A stretch of DNA of 64,000 bases from Ardenticatenaceae bacterium (GTDB lineage Bacteria; Chloroflexota; Anaerolineae; Promineifilales; Promineifilaceae): the NCBI GenBank assembly GCA_020634395.1, contig JACKBU010000001.1:1-64000 (forward strand), written 5' to 3'. Of this stretch, positions 8,333 through 17,342 are shown in pieces. Below the pieces are notes generated by a model. It ran no database searches. It saw only the letters and a program-made list of their open reading frames with translations, and was not told the DNA's origin. The position numbers and the translations under genes are program-made. Position 1 is the stretch's first letter; each line of letters begins with the position of its first letter.

Positions 8333-10187
8333 TATCCATCACATCGGCGACCAGATCATAGCGGCCAAAGCCGGGCATGAAGTAGACGCCGTGGGTAAAC
8401 GGCCGTATCGCCTGCAAAATCTCCTGCGCGATCTTCACCCCTTCCTGCTGCGGCTTTGTAGCCAGCCGCATCCGCTCCCGCTGCGCTTCCGGAATCGTCA
8501 TGCCAGGAACCTCATGGTGTAGAAACTCAGCGTTGCGGCTGTTATACAGCGGCTTAATCCCGGCCACGATGGGCAGCATCGGCTCTTCGTACTTCGCCTC
8601 ATACGCCTCGATAAACTGCCGCGCCACGTCTGGCTCGAAAATGGGCTGCGACAGGGCAAAATCGGCCCCGTTGCGCCGCTTTTTCTGCAGCAGGGTCATT
8701 TCGCGCTCCCAATCATGCGGCGTCAGGTTGATGGCGCAGCCGACGGTGAAGTTGGTCGCCTGATCTATGGACTGGCCGGCCTTGTCCAACCCGCGGTTAA
8801 ACTGCTCCTTGATGAGCAAAATCAGACCGGTGGGCACGATGTCATAGCTGTCCATCGCCTCCGGATAATCGCCAATGCGGGTGGGGTCGCCCATCACCAC
8901 AAACAAATTGCGAATGCCCATCGCGTAAGCAGCCAGTAAATCCCCCTGCACACGCAGCAAATTGCGCCCACGCGTGGGAAAATGCAGCACCGTCTCGATG
9001 CCCACCTCTTTTTGCACCAAATGGGCGGCGGCCCAGGCGCTCATGTGCATGCGCGCCAGGGGGCTGTCGGCAATGTTGAGGATATTGGCTCCGGCTTCCT
9101 TCAACATGCGCGCCCCTTCCAGCATCCGGTGGGTGGCAATGCCCTTGGGTGGACTCATTTCCACGGTGACGACGTAGGTATTGTCGGCCAGGAAAGCGGC
9201 TAACTGGGTTGGTTCGTCGGTCACGGCCGTTACCGTTTCTTCCTGGGCGATCACTTGCACGCGGGGAATGGGGCGGGTAGCGGCCGTGGGGTCGTCCAGG
9301 GCACGGCGCATGGCGGCGATGTGGGCGCTGGTGGTGCCGCAGCAGCCGCCCACCACGCAGGCTCCGGCGTTGACAAAGGAACGGGCATACTCGCCAAAGT
9401 AAGCAGGGGTAGCCGGGTACATGACCCGGCCGCCGTCCAACTGCTCCGGCCACCCGGCGTTGGGGGCGGCAGACAGAGGCATGGTTGGCGCTAACTCGTG
9501 GATCATCGCGATGAGGCGCAGCACCTGCGCCGGACCGCCGCTGCAGTTAACGCCGATCACATCCACGTCTAGCTGGGACAATTTGTGGGCGACGGCGCTG
9601 GCTGTATGCCCCAGTAGGGTGCGATCATCGCGGGTGAAGGTCATCTGGGCGACGATGGGGATGTCTGGGGCCACGGAACGGGCGGCGGAAACGGCCGTTT
9701 CCAGCTCCTTCAAATCCGACATGGTTTCCAAAACGATCAGGTCCACGCCCTGCGGCTGGGCATTGACCAGCGCCCCAATCTGCTCGGCAAAGGCGGCCTG
9801 CGCCTGCTCCACCGAAATTCGGCCCAGCGGCGCCAGCCGCGCGCCCAGTGGCCCCACCGACCCGGCCAGCAGCACCGGCTTGAACGAGCCGGAAATCACC
9901 CGGCGGGCCACGTTTACGGCCGCTTCGTTGATTTTGACGACGTCGTCTTGCAGGCTGTGTTCGGCCAGCTTGAAGCGGTTGGCCCCAAAGCTGTTGGTCT
10001 CGATGATGTCGGCCCCGGCGTCGATGTAGCCGCGGTGGATCTCGGCCACCACGGCCGGGTTTTGCACGTTCATCACGTCAAAGCAAACGTCGATGGACAC
10101 GCCGTGGGCGTGTAACAGGGTGCCCATTGCGCCGTCCAGGAGTAACGGCCGTTCCTCTAATCGCTCCCGAAACGCTTCCCGGTTCAT
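8325..10187 (-). CDS. Bifunctional homocysteine S-methyltransferase / methylenetetrahydrofolate reductase
   Basis: Two enzymes of the methionine cycle in one 620-residue chain, as in Bacillus YitJ. Residues 1-300 are a homocysteine methyltransferase (pfam02574) with zinc ligands C215 (VNCSGG) and C282/C283 (GGCCGTT). From about 338 (VVTVEMSPPKG) a TIM-barrel MTHFR domain runs to the end, which would reduce 5,10-methylene-THF using flavin. The C-terminus closes with YFMPGFGRYDLVADVMDIL, typical of these fusions. The gene is monocistronic as far as can be seen. The methyl donor of the N-terminal half in this organism cannot be told from the sequence. Confidence 0.92.
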   Translation of the reverse strand: MNREAFRERLEERPLLLDGAMGTLLHAHGVSIDVCFDVMNVQNPAVVAEIHRGYIDAGADIIETNSFGANRFKLAEHSLQDDVVKINEAAVNVARRVISGSFKPVLLAGSVGPLGARLAPLGRISVEQAQAAFAEQIGALVNAQPQGVDLIVLETMSDLKELETAVSAARSVAPDIPIVAQMTFTRDDRTLLGHTASAVAHKLSQLDVDVIGVNCSGGPAQVLRLIAMIHELAPTMPLSAAPNAGWPEQLDGGRVMYPATPAYFGEYARSFVNAGACVVGGCCGTTSAHIAAMRRALDDPTAATRPIPRVQVIAQEETVTAVTDEPTQLAAFLADNTYVVTVEMSPPKGIATHRMLEGARMLKEAGANILNIADSPLARMHMSAWAAAHLVQKEVGIETVLHFPTRGRNLLRVQGDLLAAYAMGIRNLFVVMGDPTRIGDYPEAMDSYDIVPTGLILLIKEQFNRGLDKAGQSIDQATNFTVGCAINLTPHDWEREMTLLQKKRRNGADFALSQPIFEPDVARQFIEAYEAKYEEPMLPIVAGIKPLYNSRNAEFLHHEVPGMTIPEAQRERMRLATKPQQEGVKIAQEILQAIRPFTHGVYFMPGFGRYDLVADVMDIL

Positions 10188-10208
10188 TGTTCACCCATCC
10201 TCAGACTT

Positions 10209-11282
10209 TTATTCGGTCTCGCCATAAAACATTTCGCGGATCAGCGGTGTCACGCGCTCATTGTCCAAAATGAGCACCTGGGCGCCGGTTTCTGTCAGAT
10301 AGCTCGATACGTAATCATAGTCTATCACTTCATTGCGAATTTGTTCCGAGGGAACATCGCTCACCGTTTTCGCCAGGGAAATCATCTGCTCCAGGCTCAA
10401 ATCGGTGCGGATACCGTTTTCTAACTGGCTGTAGAGCGAAGGGGCGCGGGTGAGCAGCCCGGTAATGCCGAGCGACAGAGCCTTGTCGCGCGCGGCAAGG
10501 ATCACCTGCTGCTGCCGGCCGGCGCGGCCAAAATCGGTGTCGGCGTGGCGGGTGCGGGCATACTTCAGGGCCGTTTCACCATCCAGATGTTGCATCCCGG
10601 CCGAAATGTAGAAGGGATCGTAGCCGTAGTTCATATCCGGGTAGGTCGGATCGCTGATGTCGCGGGGCACGTAAACGTCTACTCCGCCGAGGATGTCGAT
10701 GCCTTTGACGACGGCGCTAAAGTCTACCAGCACGTAATGGTCGATGGGCACGCCCAGGTTATAAGCGACGGTTTGCATGGCCAAGGAGGCGCCGCCTTCC
10801 GGATTATTGCCCGACGAGCCATAGACAAACGCCGTATTGATCCGGTCACGGCCGCGACCCGGAATCACCACGTATAGATCACGCGGAATAGAAAGGATGG
10901 AAGCGGTATCGGTCGTCGGATCTATGGAGATGATCATCATCGAATCGGTACGAGAGATGAATGCCTCGCCCGGTCGGCGATCGATGCCCATCATCAAAAT
11001 GTTGACGCGATCGTTGCCCTGCCAGGGTTCTTGAGTGGGGAACAACGTAGGTGTGGGCATGCCCATTTCCAGCGTGGGCGGCACAGCCGGGCCAACTTGC
11101 TCTAGCTGCAAGTCGACATCCGCCACCTCGGCGGCTGCCTGCTCCACCGGGTTGAGCGGGCGGCTCCAGATTACCTGGAAGGTAAGATAGGCAAAAATAA
11201 TGACCGTGATACCGGAAAACACGAAAGCGGTTGACAAGGCAAAAGCCAACCAACCGGGAATATTGCCTGTTGATCGTCGCAA
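10209..11282 (-). CDS. LytR-CpsA-Psr (LCP) family cell-wall ligase
   Basis: LCP enzymes transfer polyprenyl-linked glycopolymers onto peptidoglycan outside the cell. A single signal anchor (about 12-34) is followed by a Pro/Thr linker. The LCP domain opens with RVNILMMGIDRR. Two diagnostic Arg motifs are present: FISRTDSMM and SIPRDLYV, and RINTAFVYG and YARTRHADTDFGR follow. At 357 residues the length is normal. A minus-strand TATAAT at 11366-11371 may be its -10 element. The neighbour on this strand, the methionine-cycle gene, begins 21 bases after its stop and could be co-transcribed. Confidence 0.93.
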   Translation of the reverse strand: MRRSTGNIPGWLAFALSTAFVFSGITVIIFAYLTFQVIWSRPLNPVEQAAAEVADVDLQLEQVGPAVPPTLEMGMPTPTLFPTQEPWQGNDRVNILMMGIDRRPGEAFISRTDSMMIISIDPTTDTASILSIPRDLYVVIPGRGRDRINTAFVYGSSGNNPEGGASLAMQTVAYNLGVPIDHYVLVDFSAVVKGIDILGGVDVYVPRDISDPTYPDMNYGYDPFYISAGMQHLDGETALKYARTRHADTDFGRAGRQQQVILAARDKALSLGITGLLTRAPSLYSQLENGIRTDLSLEQMISLAKTVSDVPSEQIRNEVIDYDYVSSYLTETGAQVLILDNERVTPLIREMFYGETE

Positions 11283-11365
11283 AATACACTCCTCATTTGC
11301 CGGTGGTTCGTTTCATCAGGTGACATGAGCTCTCGACCGGCTTACAGCAAGTTATACCACCGGAA

Positions 11366-11371
11366 ATTATA
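11366..11371 (-). promoter_or_regulatory. Candidate -10 element for the LCP gene
   Basis: Perfect TATAAT on the minus strand about 84 bases before the LCP start. No good -35 is visible at 16-18 bases. Confidence 0.35.
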
Positions 11372-11403
11372 CCTGGAAAACAGGGGCCGACAGAACGCAT
11401 CCT

Positions 11404-11430
11404 GGTTGATTGGCCTACTAATTATCAACC
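11404..11430. promoter_or_regulatory. Inverted repeat upstream of moaA (possible operator)
   Basis: GGTTGAT (11404-11410) and ATCAACC (11424-11430) form a 7-bp inverted repeat with a 13-base spacer in the divergent region between the LCP gene and moaA. Nothing resembling the conserved core of the Moco RNA motif was recognised. Confidence 0.35.
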
Positions 11431-11560
11431 GTTAATTGCCGGAAACGGCCGTCTCTTTTTATGGCGTTAATAAAAAAGAAAAAAATGATAAAAATCATTG
11501 ACGCCCTACCCTTTTAAGGATAGATTTAGAGTATTACGATTCGATAAAGGACGCCCCTTC

Positions 11561-12541
11561 ATGTCTCTGGACCGCTTTGGCCGCAACATCAACTATTTAC
11601 GCATCTCCCTGACCGACAAGTGCAACCTGCGCTGCGTGTATTGCATGCCGGAAGACATGACATTTCGGCCGCGGGCGGAGCTGCTGCAAGATGACGAAAT
11701 TTATCGCCTGGTGAATATTTTTGCCGAGCTGGGGTTTCACAAGTTTCGCCTGACCGGCGGTGAACCCACGGTGCGGGCTAACGTGGTGGGCATTGTGCGT
11801 CACATTGCTCAGACGCCAGGCGTGAAAACGGTAGCCATGACGACCAATGGGCTGCTGCTGGATCATCTGGCACGGCCGTTAGCCGAAGCTGGCCTCTCGC
11901 GCGTCAACGTCAGCATCGATACCCTCAATCCAGAAAAGTTCCACAAGATCACCCGCTGGGGCAAGGTCGAGGACGTGTGGAAGGGTCTGGATGCGGCCGT
12001 AGCTGCCGGATTGGACATCAAACTCAACGCCGTGGTCGTGCGGCACTACAACGACCGCGAAGATGCGGTGAACCTGGCCCGCCTGACGCTGACCAAACCG
12101 TGGCAGGTGCGGTTTATCGAGATGATGCCTTTTGGCGACGTGGCCGATTTTCAGCAGGCCGGCGTGGTGCCGGAGGAAGAACTGCGGGCCACCATTGCCG
12201 CAGAGTTGGGGCCGCTCGAACTGGTGGATGACGGCCGTCTGGATGGCGAGGCGCGTCTTTACCGTTTGGCCGGCGGTCTGGGCACGATCGGTTTTATCAG
12301 TTCCGTAACCCAGCCGTTTTGCGCCAGTTGCACGCGGGCGCGGTTAACGGCCGACGGCCGTTTGCGCCTCTGTTTGCTGCGCGAGAAAGAAGTGAACCTG
12401 CTGGAACCGCTGCGCGCCGGAGCCAGCGACACCGAAATGAAAGCCATCATCGAAGAAGGCATCTGGTGGAAACCGTGGGGTCACAAACTGGCCCAGGAAG
12501 TGATTCCGCTGAACCGCGTAATGTCGGAAATCGGTGGCTGA
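11561..12541 (+). CDS. moaA: GTP 3',8-cyclase MoaA (molybdenum cofactor biosynthesis)
   Basis: Radical SAM enzyme that converts GTP to 3',8-cyclo-GTP, the first step of molybdopterin synthesis. The radical SAM cluster is C21-x3-C25-x2-C28 (CNLRCVYC). FRLTGGEPTVR and FISSVTQPFC follow, and the second cluster site is FCASCTRARLT with a third Cys in LRLCLL. The chain ends in the conserved Gly-Gly (SEIGG). A TTG-initiated extension to 11498 is possible but lacks family support; MSLDRFGRN is the typical start. No other moa or moe gene is adjacent. A molybdoenzyme that would need the cofactor is at 56.8 kb. Confidence 0.95.
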   Translation: MSLDRFGRNINYLRISLTDKCNLRCVYCMPEDMTFRPRAELLQDDEIYRLVNIFAELGFHKFRLTGGEPTVRANVVGIVRHIAQTPGVKTVAMTTNGLLLDHLARPLAEAGLSRVNVSIDTLNPEKFHKITRWGKVEDVWKGLDAAVAAGLDIKLNAVVVRHYNDREDAVNLARLTLTKPWQVRFIEMMPFGDVADFQQAGVVPEEELRATIAAELGPLELVDDGRLDGEARLYRLAGGLGTIGFISSVTQPFCASCTRARLTADGRLRLCLLREKEVNLLEPLRAGASDTEMKAIIEEGIWWKPWGHKLAQEVIPLNRVMSEIGG

Positions 12542-12683
12542 GGGGCGAGTAGGTGTGGAAGTGTGTAGGTGTTGAAGTGTTTAAGTGTCCAGGTTGCACA
12601 CTAGCGCCCAGCCCCTTAACCACTTGATCACCTAGACACCTGATCACTGGAACACCCGAATACTTAACCACTCCCACGCCCCA
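12542..12683. repeat. G/T-rich then A/C-rich low-complexity inverted structure
   Basis: After the moaA stop, a stretch built from GTAGGTGT and GAAGTGT variants runs to about 12590. It is answered by an A/C-rich stretch built from CACCTAGACACC and AACCACT variants up to 12680. The arms are loosely complementary. They may act as an imperfect hairpin between the convergent moaA and histidine kinase genes. Confidence 0.5.
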
Positions 12684-13781
12684 TCACGAAGGCAATACAA
12701 TTTCAAACGTGCTGCCCAGACCCAGGCCAGGACTAACGGCCGTTACCTCTCCCTCATGAGCCTCCACAATCGCCTTGACAATCGCTAAACCCAGGCCGGT
12801 GCCGCCCCTGTCGCGGCTGCGGGCACTGTCTGTGCGGTAAAAGCGATCGAACACAAAAGGCAGGTGGGCGGCGGCAATGCCCTCACCGGTATCGTGTACG
12901 CGGATGTGCAGCCGGCCAGACTGCTCTACAACCGTAATCCAAATTTCTCCATTTTCCGGCGTATGGCGAAGAGCATTGTTCAGCAAATTGTAAACCGCCT
13001 GCCGCATGCGGTTGGCGTCCACCCGGAGATAGGGTGTTGCGCCCAGCAGTTCTACGGTGACTTTCACATTTTTAGCGGCGGCAACGGGTTTGAAAGAAAC
13101 GGCCGTTTCCTTAACCAGATCAGCCATATCGACCATCTGCTTGTGCAGCGGCATCTGGTGCGCCTCCGCCTGCGCCAGATCGTGCAGATCATCGACCAGT
13201 GTGGTGAGCATGCGTGTTTGATCCAGCAGCCGGGCGATTTCTTCTTTGGTTAACGGATACACATCGTCCAGAATGGCCTGCAGATTCCCCCGCAGCACAT
13301 GCAGCGGGTTACGCAGCTCGTGGGCAACATCGGCCAGCAGGTTGCGGCGCAGCACTTCCGCCTCGTCTAGCTGCACAGCCATCTGGTTAAAGGCACGCGC
13401 CACCGACTGCATTTCCTGGCTGCCCTTCACCGGCACACGATACGATAACTCTTGCGTGGCGATTGCTTTTGCCCCTTCCTCTAACGACTGCAGCGGCGCG
13501 GTCAGCGTCCGGCTTAACAAAGCGCCAATCACGGCGCTTAACACCAGAGCGGTCAACAACGCCCGGGAAAAATAGTTTTGGGCAAAGTCCTGCATACGCT
13601 CGTCGAAGCGGGCCTGCATTTCTTCCGGAAGGGCAGCGCGAATATCCGCCAATTGGTCAACGTTCGTCGAGGTGGAAATGAGGCCGGTTTCAAAGGCCAC
13701 GCCCAGCAACACGGGCACCAGGGCGACCAACATCAAAATGCCGGTCACAATGAGCATAAAACGGACCCATAAACGGTTCAT
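12684..13781 (-). CDS. Sensor histidine kinase (HAMP, HisKA, HATPase)
   Basis: Membrane sensor of 365 residues. Two membrane segments (about 9-30 and 73-92) enclose a small extracytoplasmic sensor of about 40 residues. HAMP follows, then HisKA with phospho-acceptor H154 in DVAHELRNP. The ATPase boxes are NNALRHTPENG (N), DTGEGI (G1) and GTGLGLAIVKAIVEAH (G2). The start codon overlaps the stop of the upstream response regulator gene (ATGA), so the two are translationally coupled partners. The signal is unknown; the short sensor loop suggests sensing in or near the membrane. Confidence 0.94.
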   Translation of the reverse strand: MNRLWVRFMLIVTGILMLVALVPVLLGVAFETGLISTSTNVDQLADIRAALPEEMQARFDERMQDFAQNYFSRALLTALVLSAVIGALLSRTLTAPLQSLEEGAKAIATQELSYRVPVKGSQEMQSVARAFNQMAVQLDEAEVLRRNLLADVAHELRNPLHVLRGNLQAILDDVYPLTKEEIARLLDQTRMLTTLVDDLHDLAQAEAHQMPLHKQMVDMADLVKETAVSFKPVAAAKNVKVTVELLGATPYLRVDANRMRQAVYNLLNNALRHTPENGEIWITVVEQSGRLHIRVHDTGEGIAAAHLPFVFDRFYRTDSARSRDRGGTGLGLAIVKAIVEAHEGEVTAVSPGLGLGSTFEIVLPS

Positions 13782-14470
13782 GACTTGTCTTCCAGGCGGT
13801 AGCCAACGCCGTATACGGTTTGGATGTACGTGGGGTTTTTGGGATCAGGCTCGATTTTACGGCGCAAATTGCGGATGTGGCTGTCCAGGGTGCGCTCGAT
13901 GCCTTCGTAGTCCGTGCCCAGGGCTTTGTTTACCAGTTCGCTGCGGGTGAGGACATAGCCGGCCTGTTCCATGAGCACGTGGAGAAGGCTAAACTCGGAC
14001 GGGGTCAGGTCGACGAGACGGCCGTTTGCCTGCACCTCCCGCCGTCCCAGATCCATCTCCAGGCCGCCAACGCGCAAAACCTGCGGCGAGTGCGCCTCCG
14101 GGCTGCGCAGGCGAGCGCGCACCCGCGCCACCACCTCCCGCGGATTGTACGGTTTGGTTACGTAATCGTCTGCGCCCATTTCCAGCCCGACAATTTTCTC
14201 TGTGTCTTCGACACGTGCAGTGAGCATGATGATGGGAATGGCGGCCAGGGCAGCGTCACTGCGCATCAGGCGAGTGATTTCCCAGCCATCCAGGCGGGGC
14301 AGCATCAGGTCCAGCAGCACTAGGTCTGGCTTCTCGCGGCGGAGAATGTGCACGGCCGTTTCGCCATCATAAGCCACCAGCACTTCATATCCGGCCTGGG
14401 CCAGATACGCCTGCATCAGCCGCACAACCTCCTTGTCATCATCCACCACCAGGATTCGTTGTTTACTCAT
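13778..14470 (-). CDS. OmpR/PhoB-family response regulator
   Basis: DNA-binding partner of the kinase at 12684. The receiver has acidic D10-D12, phosphorylation site D54 (VLLDLMLPRLDG) and the Lys in TKPYNPREV. The winged-helix C-terminal domain ends VYGVGYRLEDKS. The frame is open to 14503, but MSKQRILVVDDD at 14470 is the normal start. Stop and kinase start overlap by four bases. The gene diverges from a phosphatase gene, with about 160 bases between. Confidence 0.95.
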   Translation of the reverse strand: MSKQRILVVDDDKEVVRLMQAYLAQAGYEVLVAYDGETAVHILRREKPDLVLLDLMLPRLDGWEITRLMRSDAALAAIPIIMLTARVEDTEKIVGLEMGADDYVTKPYNPREVVARVRARLRSPEAHSPQVLRVGGLEMDLGRREVQANGRLVDLTPSEFSLLHVLMEQAGYVLTRSELVNKALGTDYEGIERTLDSHIRNLRRKIEPDPKNPTYIQTVYGVGYRLEDKS

Positions 14471-14632
14471 TTTGCTATCATACCCCGTTGACCATCCGCA
14501 CAAAAGCCAGTAAAGTTCCGGTAAGCGCCATGGCAGTCAACAACAGATTACCTGGAAAGAACGCCAACCGGGATTTCGGCCGGAATTGGCTTGTTAAAGT
14601 TTTATGTAAATTATGAATCAGGAACCACACCT

Positions 14633-15376
14633 ATGCAACTCTATATCATTCGTCACGCACAATCTGTCAATAACGCCTTGTGGGCAGAGACGGGCGGTCC
14701 GGACGGCCGTTTACCCGATCCTCCGCTCACCGAACTCGGCGAACAACAGGCCCAGCGCCTGGCGCAGCATCTGACCACTGGGTGCACCGATCTAGCCTTC
14801 GATTATGAAGGTGGTCAGCACCGCGTCAGCTACGACATCACCCATCTATACTCCAGCCTGATGTTACGCGCCGTACAAACCGGCCACTACCTGGCCGAAG
14901 CTTTGGATATCCCGCTGCACATCTGGGAAATTATCCACGAATGGGGCGGCATCTTTGAATTTGATGTCGTCACCGGCGAGCCGCGCGGCCTGCCGGGGCC
15001 AAACCGCAGCTTCTTCAGCGAGCGGTTCAGCCGTCTGGTCTTGCCCCACACGCTGGGCGACCAGGGCTGGTGGAATCGGCCTTATGATCCGCCAGAAGAA
15101 ACAGGGGGTCGGGCGGCCGTATTTGTGGAGGAACTGCTGGAAAAACATGGCGGCACCGACGATCGAGTCGCCATCATTACTCACGGCGGCTTTTATCAGG
15201 CGTTGATGCGTCACATCCTCGGCGTGCAGGTGCCGCACAATTTGCTGGGCCAGGCCATGGATGTCTGGTTTCGGGTTAACAACACGGCCGTTACCCGCAT
15301 CGACTTCAACGAAAACCACGTCAGCGTCGCCTATATCAATCGCATCGATCACCTGCCCGACAGCATGATCACCTGA
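14633..15376 (+). CDS. Histidine phosphatase superfamily protein
   Basis: Phosphoglycerate-mutase-like phosphatase of 247 residues. The catalytic RHG motif appears as IIRHAQSVNN, with H8 as the phospho-acceptor. The second Arg lies in SSLMLRAVQTGHYL. The second catalytic His is in IITHGGFYQALM. An upstream TTG start at 14591 is possible, but MQLYIIRHAQ fits the family. An insertion around residues 110-160 makes it longer than the simplest members. Substrate cannot be told. It ends just before a strong two-way terminator. Confidence 0.88.
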   Translation: MQLYIIRHAQSVNNALWAETGGPDGRLPDPPLTELGEQQAQRLAQHLTTGCTDLAFDYEGGQHRVSYDITHLYSSLMLRAVQTGHYLAEALDIPLHIWEIIHEWGGIFEFDVVTGEPRGLPGPNRSFFSERFSRLVLPHTLGDQGWWNRPYDPPEETGGRAAVFVEELLEKHGGTDDRVAIITHGGFYQALMRHILGVQVPHNLLGQAMDVWFRVNNTAVTRIDFNENHVSVAYINRIDHLPDSMIT

Positions 15377-15380
15377 ACCA

Positions 15381-15418
15381 AAAAACCCCAAGGGTTTTGA
15401 GAAACCCTTGGGGTTTTT
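15381..15418. terminator. Bidirectional intrinsic terminator
   Basis: AAAAACCCCAAGGGTTT and its complement AAACCCTTGGGGTTTTT flank a 4-base loop, with A- and T-runs on both sides. It lies between the convergent phosphatase and ABC permease genes. Confidence 0.93.
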
Positions 15419-15421
15419 CCA

Positions 15422-16639
15422 TCACTCATACCGCAGCGCTTCAATCGGCCGTAAACCAGCTGCGCGCCACGCCGGGTAAATGCCAAAAACCAGACCCACG
15501 GCGCCAGCAAAACCAGTCGCTAGCAGAATCGTGCCGCCATCCACCACCGTCTCCAGGTCTATCAACTGGCCAGCCACGGTCGCCATCAACCAGCCCAACA
15601 GCACGCCCAACAAGCCGCCAACCAGGCTCAACAAGATGGACTCCATTAAAAACTGCACCAAAATGTCACGCCGCAGCGCTCCCACAGCCTTGCGGATACC
15701 AATTTCGCGTGTCCGCTCGGTGACACTGACCAGCATGATGTTCATAATGCCAATCCCGCCTACCACCAGCGAAATCCCAGCGATGGCGCCCAAAAAGGCA
15801 GTCAGGGTTCCGGTAATCACGTCAAAGGTTTCCAGCAGGTCAGACTGGCTGATGATGGTAAAGTCGTCTTCGTTGGCATAAGTGATGCCGTGCTGATCGC
15901 GCAGCGTTTCGGTGATCTGGTCAATGGCGGCGTCGGTCAGATCTTCGCTGGCCGCCTGGGCCGTAATGGTTGTCACAGCTTTTTCGCCGCTGCGCGTGCG
16001 ATCGGTGAAGAGCCGGCTTTGGGCGGTGGAAAGAGGAATGAAAACGGCCGTGTCCGTCTGGCTAAAATTACTCCCCGACTTCTCCATCACGCCAATCACC
16101 TGGTAGCTCACACCGTTGATCCGGACACTGTTACCGACCGGGTAGGCATCTTCAAACAAATCTTCAGCCACCGTATAGCCCAGCACGGCTACCCGGGCGG
16201 CCGTGTCATAATCCTGCTGCGTTAAGAAATCGCCGCCCAAAATATTATCCAGGTTGTTCACAGTAAAGTAATTCGGCGTAACACCCGTCACCGTCACCCG
16301 TGACGTATTGCCGCCATACACCACCTCTTGTGAACCCTGCACCGAAGCCGATACGGCACTCACCGCCGGAGCGTTAAACCGATCCGATAGCGCCTCTACA
16401 TCCGACAAACTCAGCGCCGGGTAGCCGCCGCTGTTATCAAAATCCGTGGCGACGGCGATCAGATTCGTACCAATGGACTGGATTTCACCGGTAATGGAGG
16501 CATTCACCCCGTTGCCAATAGACATGAGGGCAATGACGGCCGCCACACCAATAATCACGCCCAACATAGTGAGGACCGCGCGTAGTTTATTGGCCAGCAG
16601 GCTGTCCAGGGCCGTCAAAAAACTTTCACTCAGATTCAT
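15422..16639 (-). CDS. ABC transporter permease, MacB/FtsX type
   Basis: Membrane subunit of a mechanotransmission-type exporter. An N-terminal membrane helix ([21 protein letters not shown]) is followed by a MacB-type extracytoplasmic domain of about 220 residues and then three C-terminal helices of the FtsX domain. The motif [14 protein letters not shown] is typical of MacB. The frame is open to 16660; [11 protein letters not shown] at 16639 is preferred. In either case it overlaps the 3' end of the ATPase gene, indicating coupling. It is the last gene of a four-gene operon with two fusion proteins, so the complex probably exports a peptide, lipid or drug. The substrate is unknown. Confidence 0.92.
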   Translation of the reverse strand: MNLSESFLTALDSLLANKLRAVLTMLGVIIGVAAVIALMSIGNGVNASITGEIQSIGTNLIAVATDFDNSGGYPALSLSDVEALSDRFNAPAVSAVSASVQGSQEVVYGGNTSRVTVTGVTPNYFTVNNLDNILGGDFLTQQDYDTAARVAVLGYTVAEDLFEDAYPVGNSVRINGVSYQVIGVMEKSGSNFSQTDTAVFIPLSTAQSRLFTDRTRSGEKAVTTITAQAASEDLTDAAIDQITETLRDQHGITYANEDDFTIISQSDLLETFDVITGTLTAFLGAIAGISLVVGGIGIMNIMLVSVTERTREIGIRKAVGALRRDILVQFLMESILLSLVGGLLGVLLGWLMATVAGQLIDLETVVDGGTILLATGFAGAVGLVFGIYPAWRAAGLRPIEALRYE

Positions 16640-17327
16640 GGTCGTACCTGCCGTCCCCATTTTCTTGAATCAGCCCATCACGAATCCAGATGGTGCGCGC
16701 GGCATGCTGCGCGATTTCCGGATCATGAGTGATCATAATAATGGTAATTCCTTTTTCACTGTTCAACTGCTTAAAAATCCCCAGGATTTCTTCGCCTGTC
16801 TGCGTATCCAGTGCGCCGGTCGGCTCGTCGGCCAGGATGATGGCCGGATCGTTAGCCAGGGCGCGGGCAATAGCCACCCGCTGCTGCTGACCGCCAGACA
16901 GTTCGTCCGGTCGATGGTCCATACGGTCGCCCAAACCCACCAACTCCAGCGCAGCATGTGACTTCTGCAGCCGCTCGCCGCGACTGATTCCGGCGTACAT
17001 CAGGGGCAAAGCTACCTGCTTAACAGCCGACGTGCGCGGCAGCAAATTAAACTGCTGAAACACAAAACCGATACGTCGATTGCGTATTCGTGAGCGTTCG
17101 TCTGAACTCATATCGCTCACGTCAATGCCATCCAGTTTGTAAACGCCGCCGCTGGGCGAATCCAGGCAGCCTAACATGTTCATCAGCGTGCTTTTGCCGG
17201 AACCGGACGGGCCCATGATGGCCACAAACTCGCCTTCCGCAATCTGCAAATCGACGCCGCGCAGGGCATGAACCACCTGGGTGCCCATTTCATACATTTT
17301 GGTGATGTTTTTCATTTCGATCATCAT
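16626..17327 (-). CDS. ABC transporter ATP-binding protein, MacB/LolD type
   Basis: Cytoplasmic ATPase of 233 residues driving the neighbouring permease. Walker A is GPSGSGKST (39-47), the Q-loop lies in [11 protein letters not shown], the signature is [16 protein letters not shown], Walker B is [11 protein letters not shown], and the switch His is in [10 protein letters not shown]. All catalytic residues are intact. It starts 15 bases after the fusion-protein gene and its end overlaps the permease gene. Confidence 0.96.
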   Translation of the reverse strand: MMIEMKNITKMYEMGTQVVHALRGVDLQIAEGEFVAIMGPSGSGKSTLMNMLGCLDSPSGGVYKLDGIDVSDMSSDERSRIRNRRIGFVFQQFNLLPRTSAVKQVALPLMYAGISRGERLQKSHAALELVGLGDRMDHRPDELSGGQQQRVAIARALANDPAIILADEPTGALDTQTGEEILGIFKQLNSEKGITIIMITHDPEIAQHAARTIWIRDGLIQENGDGRYDHESE

Positions 17328-17342
17328 TGTGCACCTCCGTGG

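Noticed and set aside
11283..11560. Moco riboswitch before moaA
   Set aside because: Only a small inverted repeat and an AATGAT-AAAA-ATCATT hairpin are seen; the conserved core of the Moco motif was not found.
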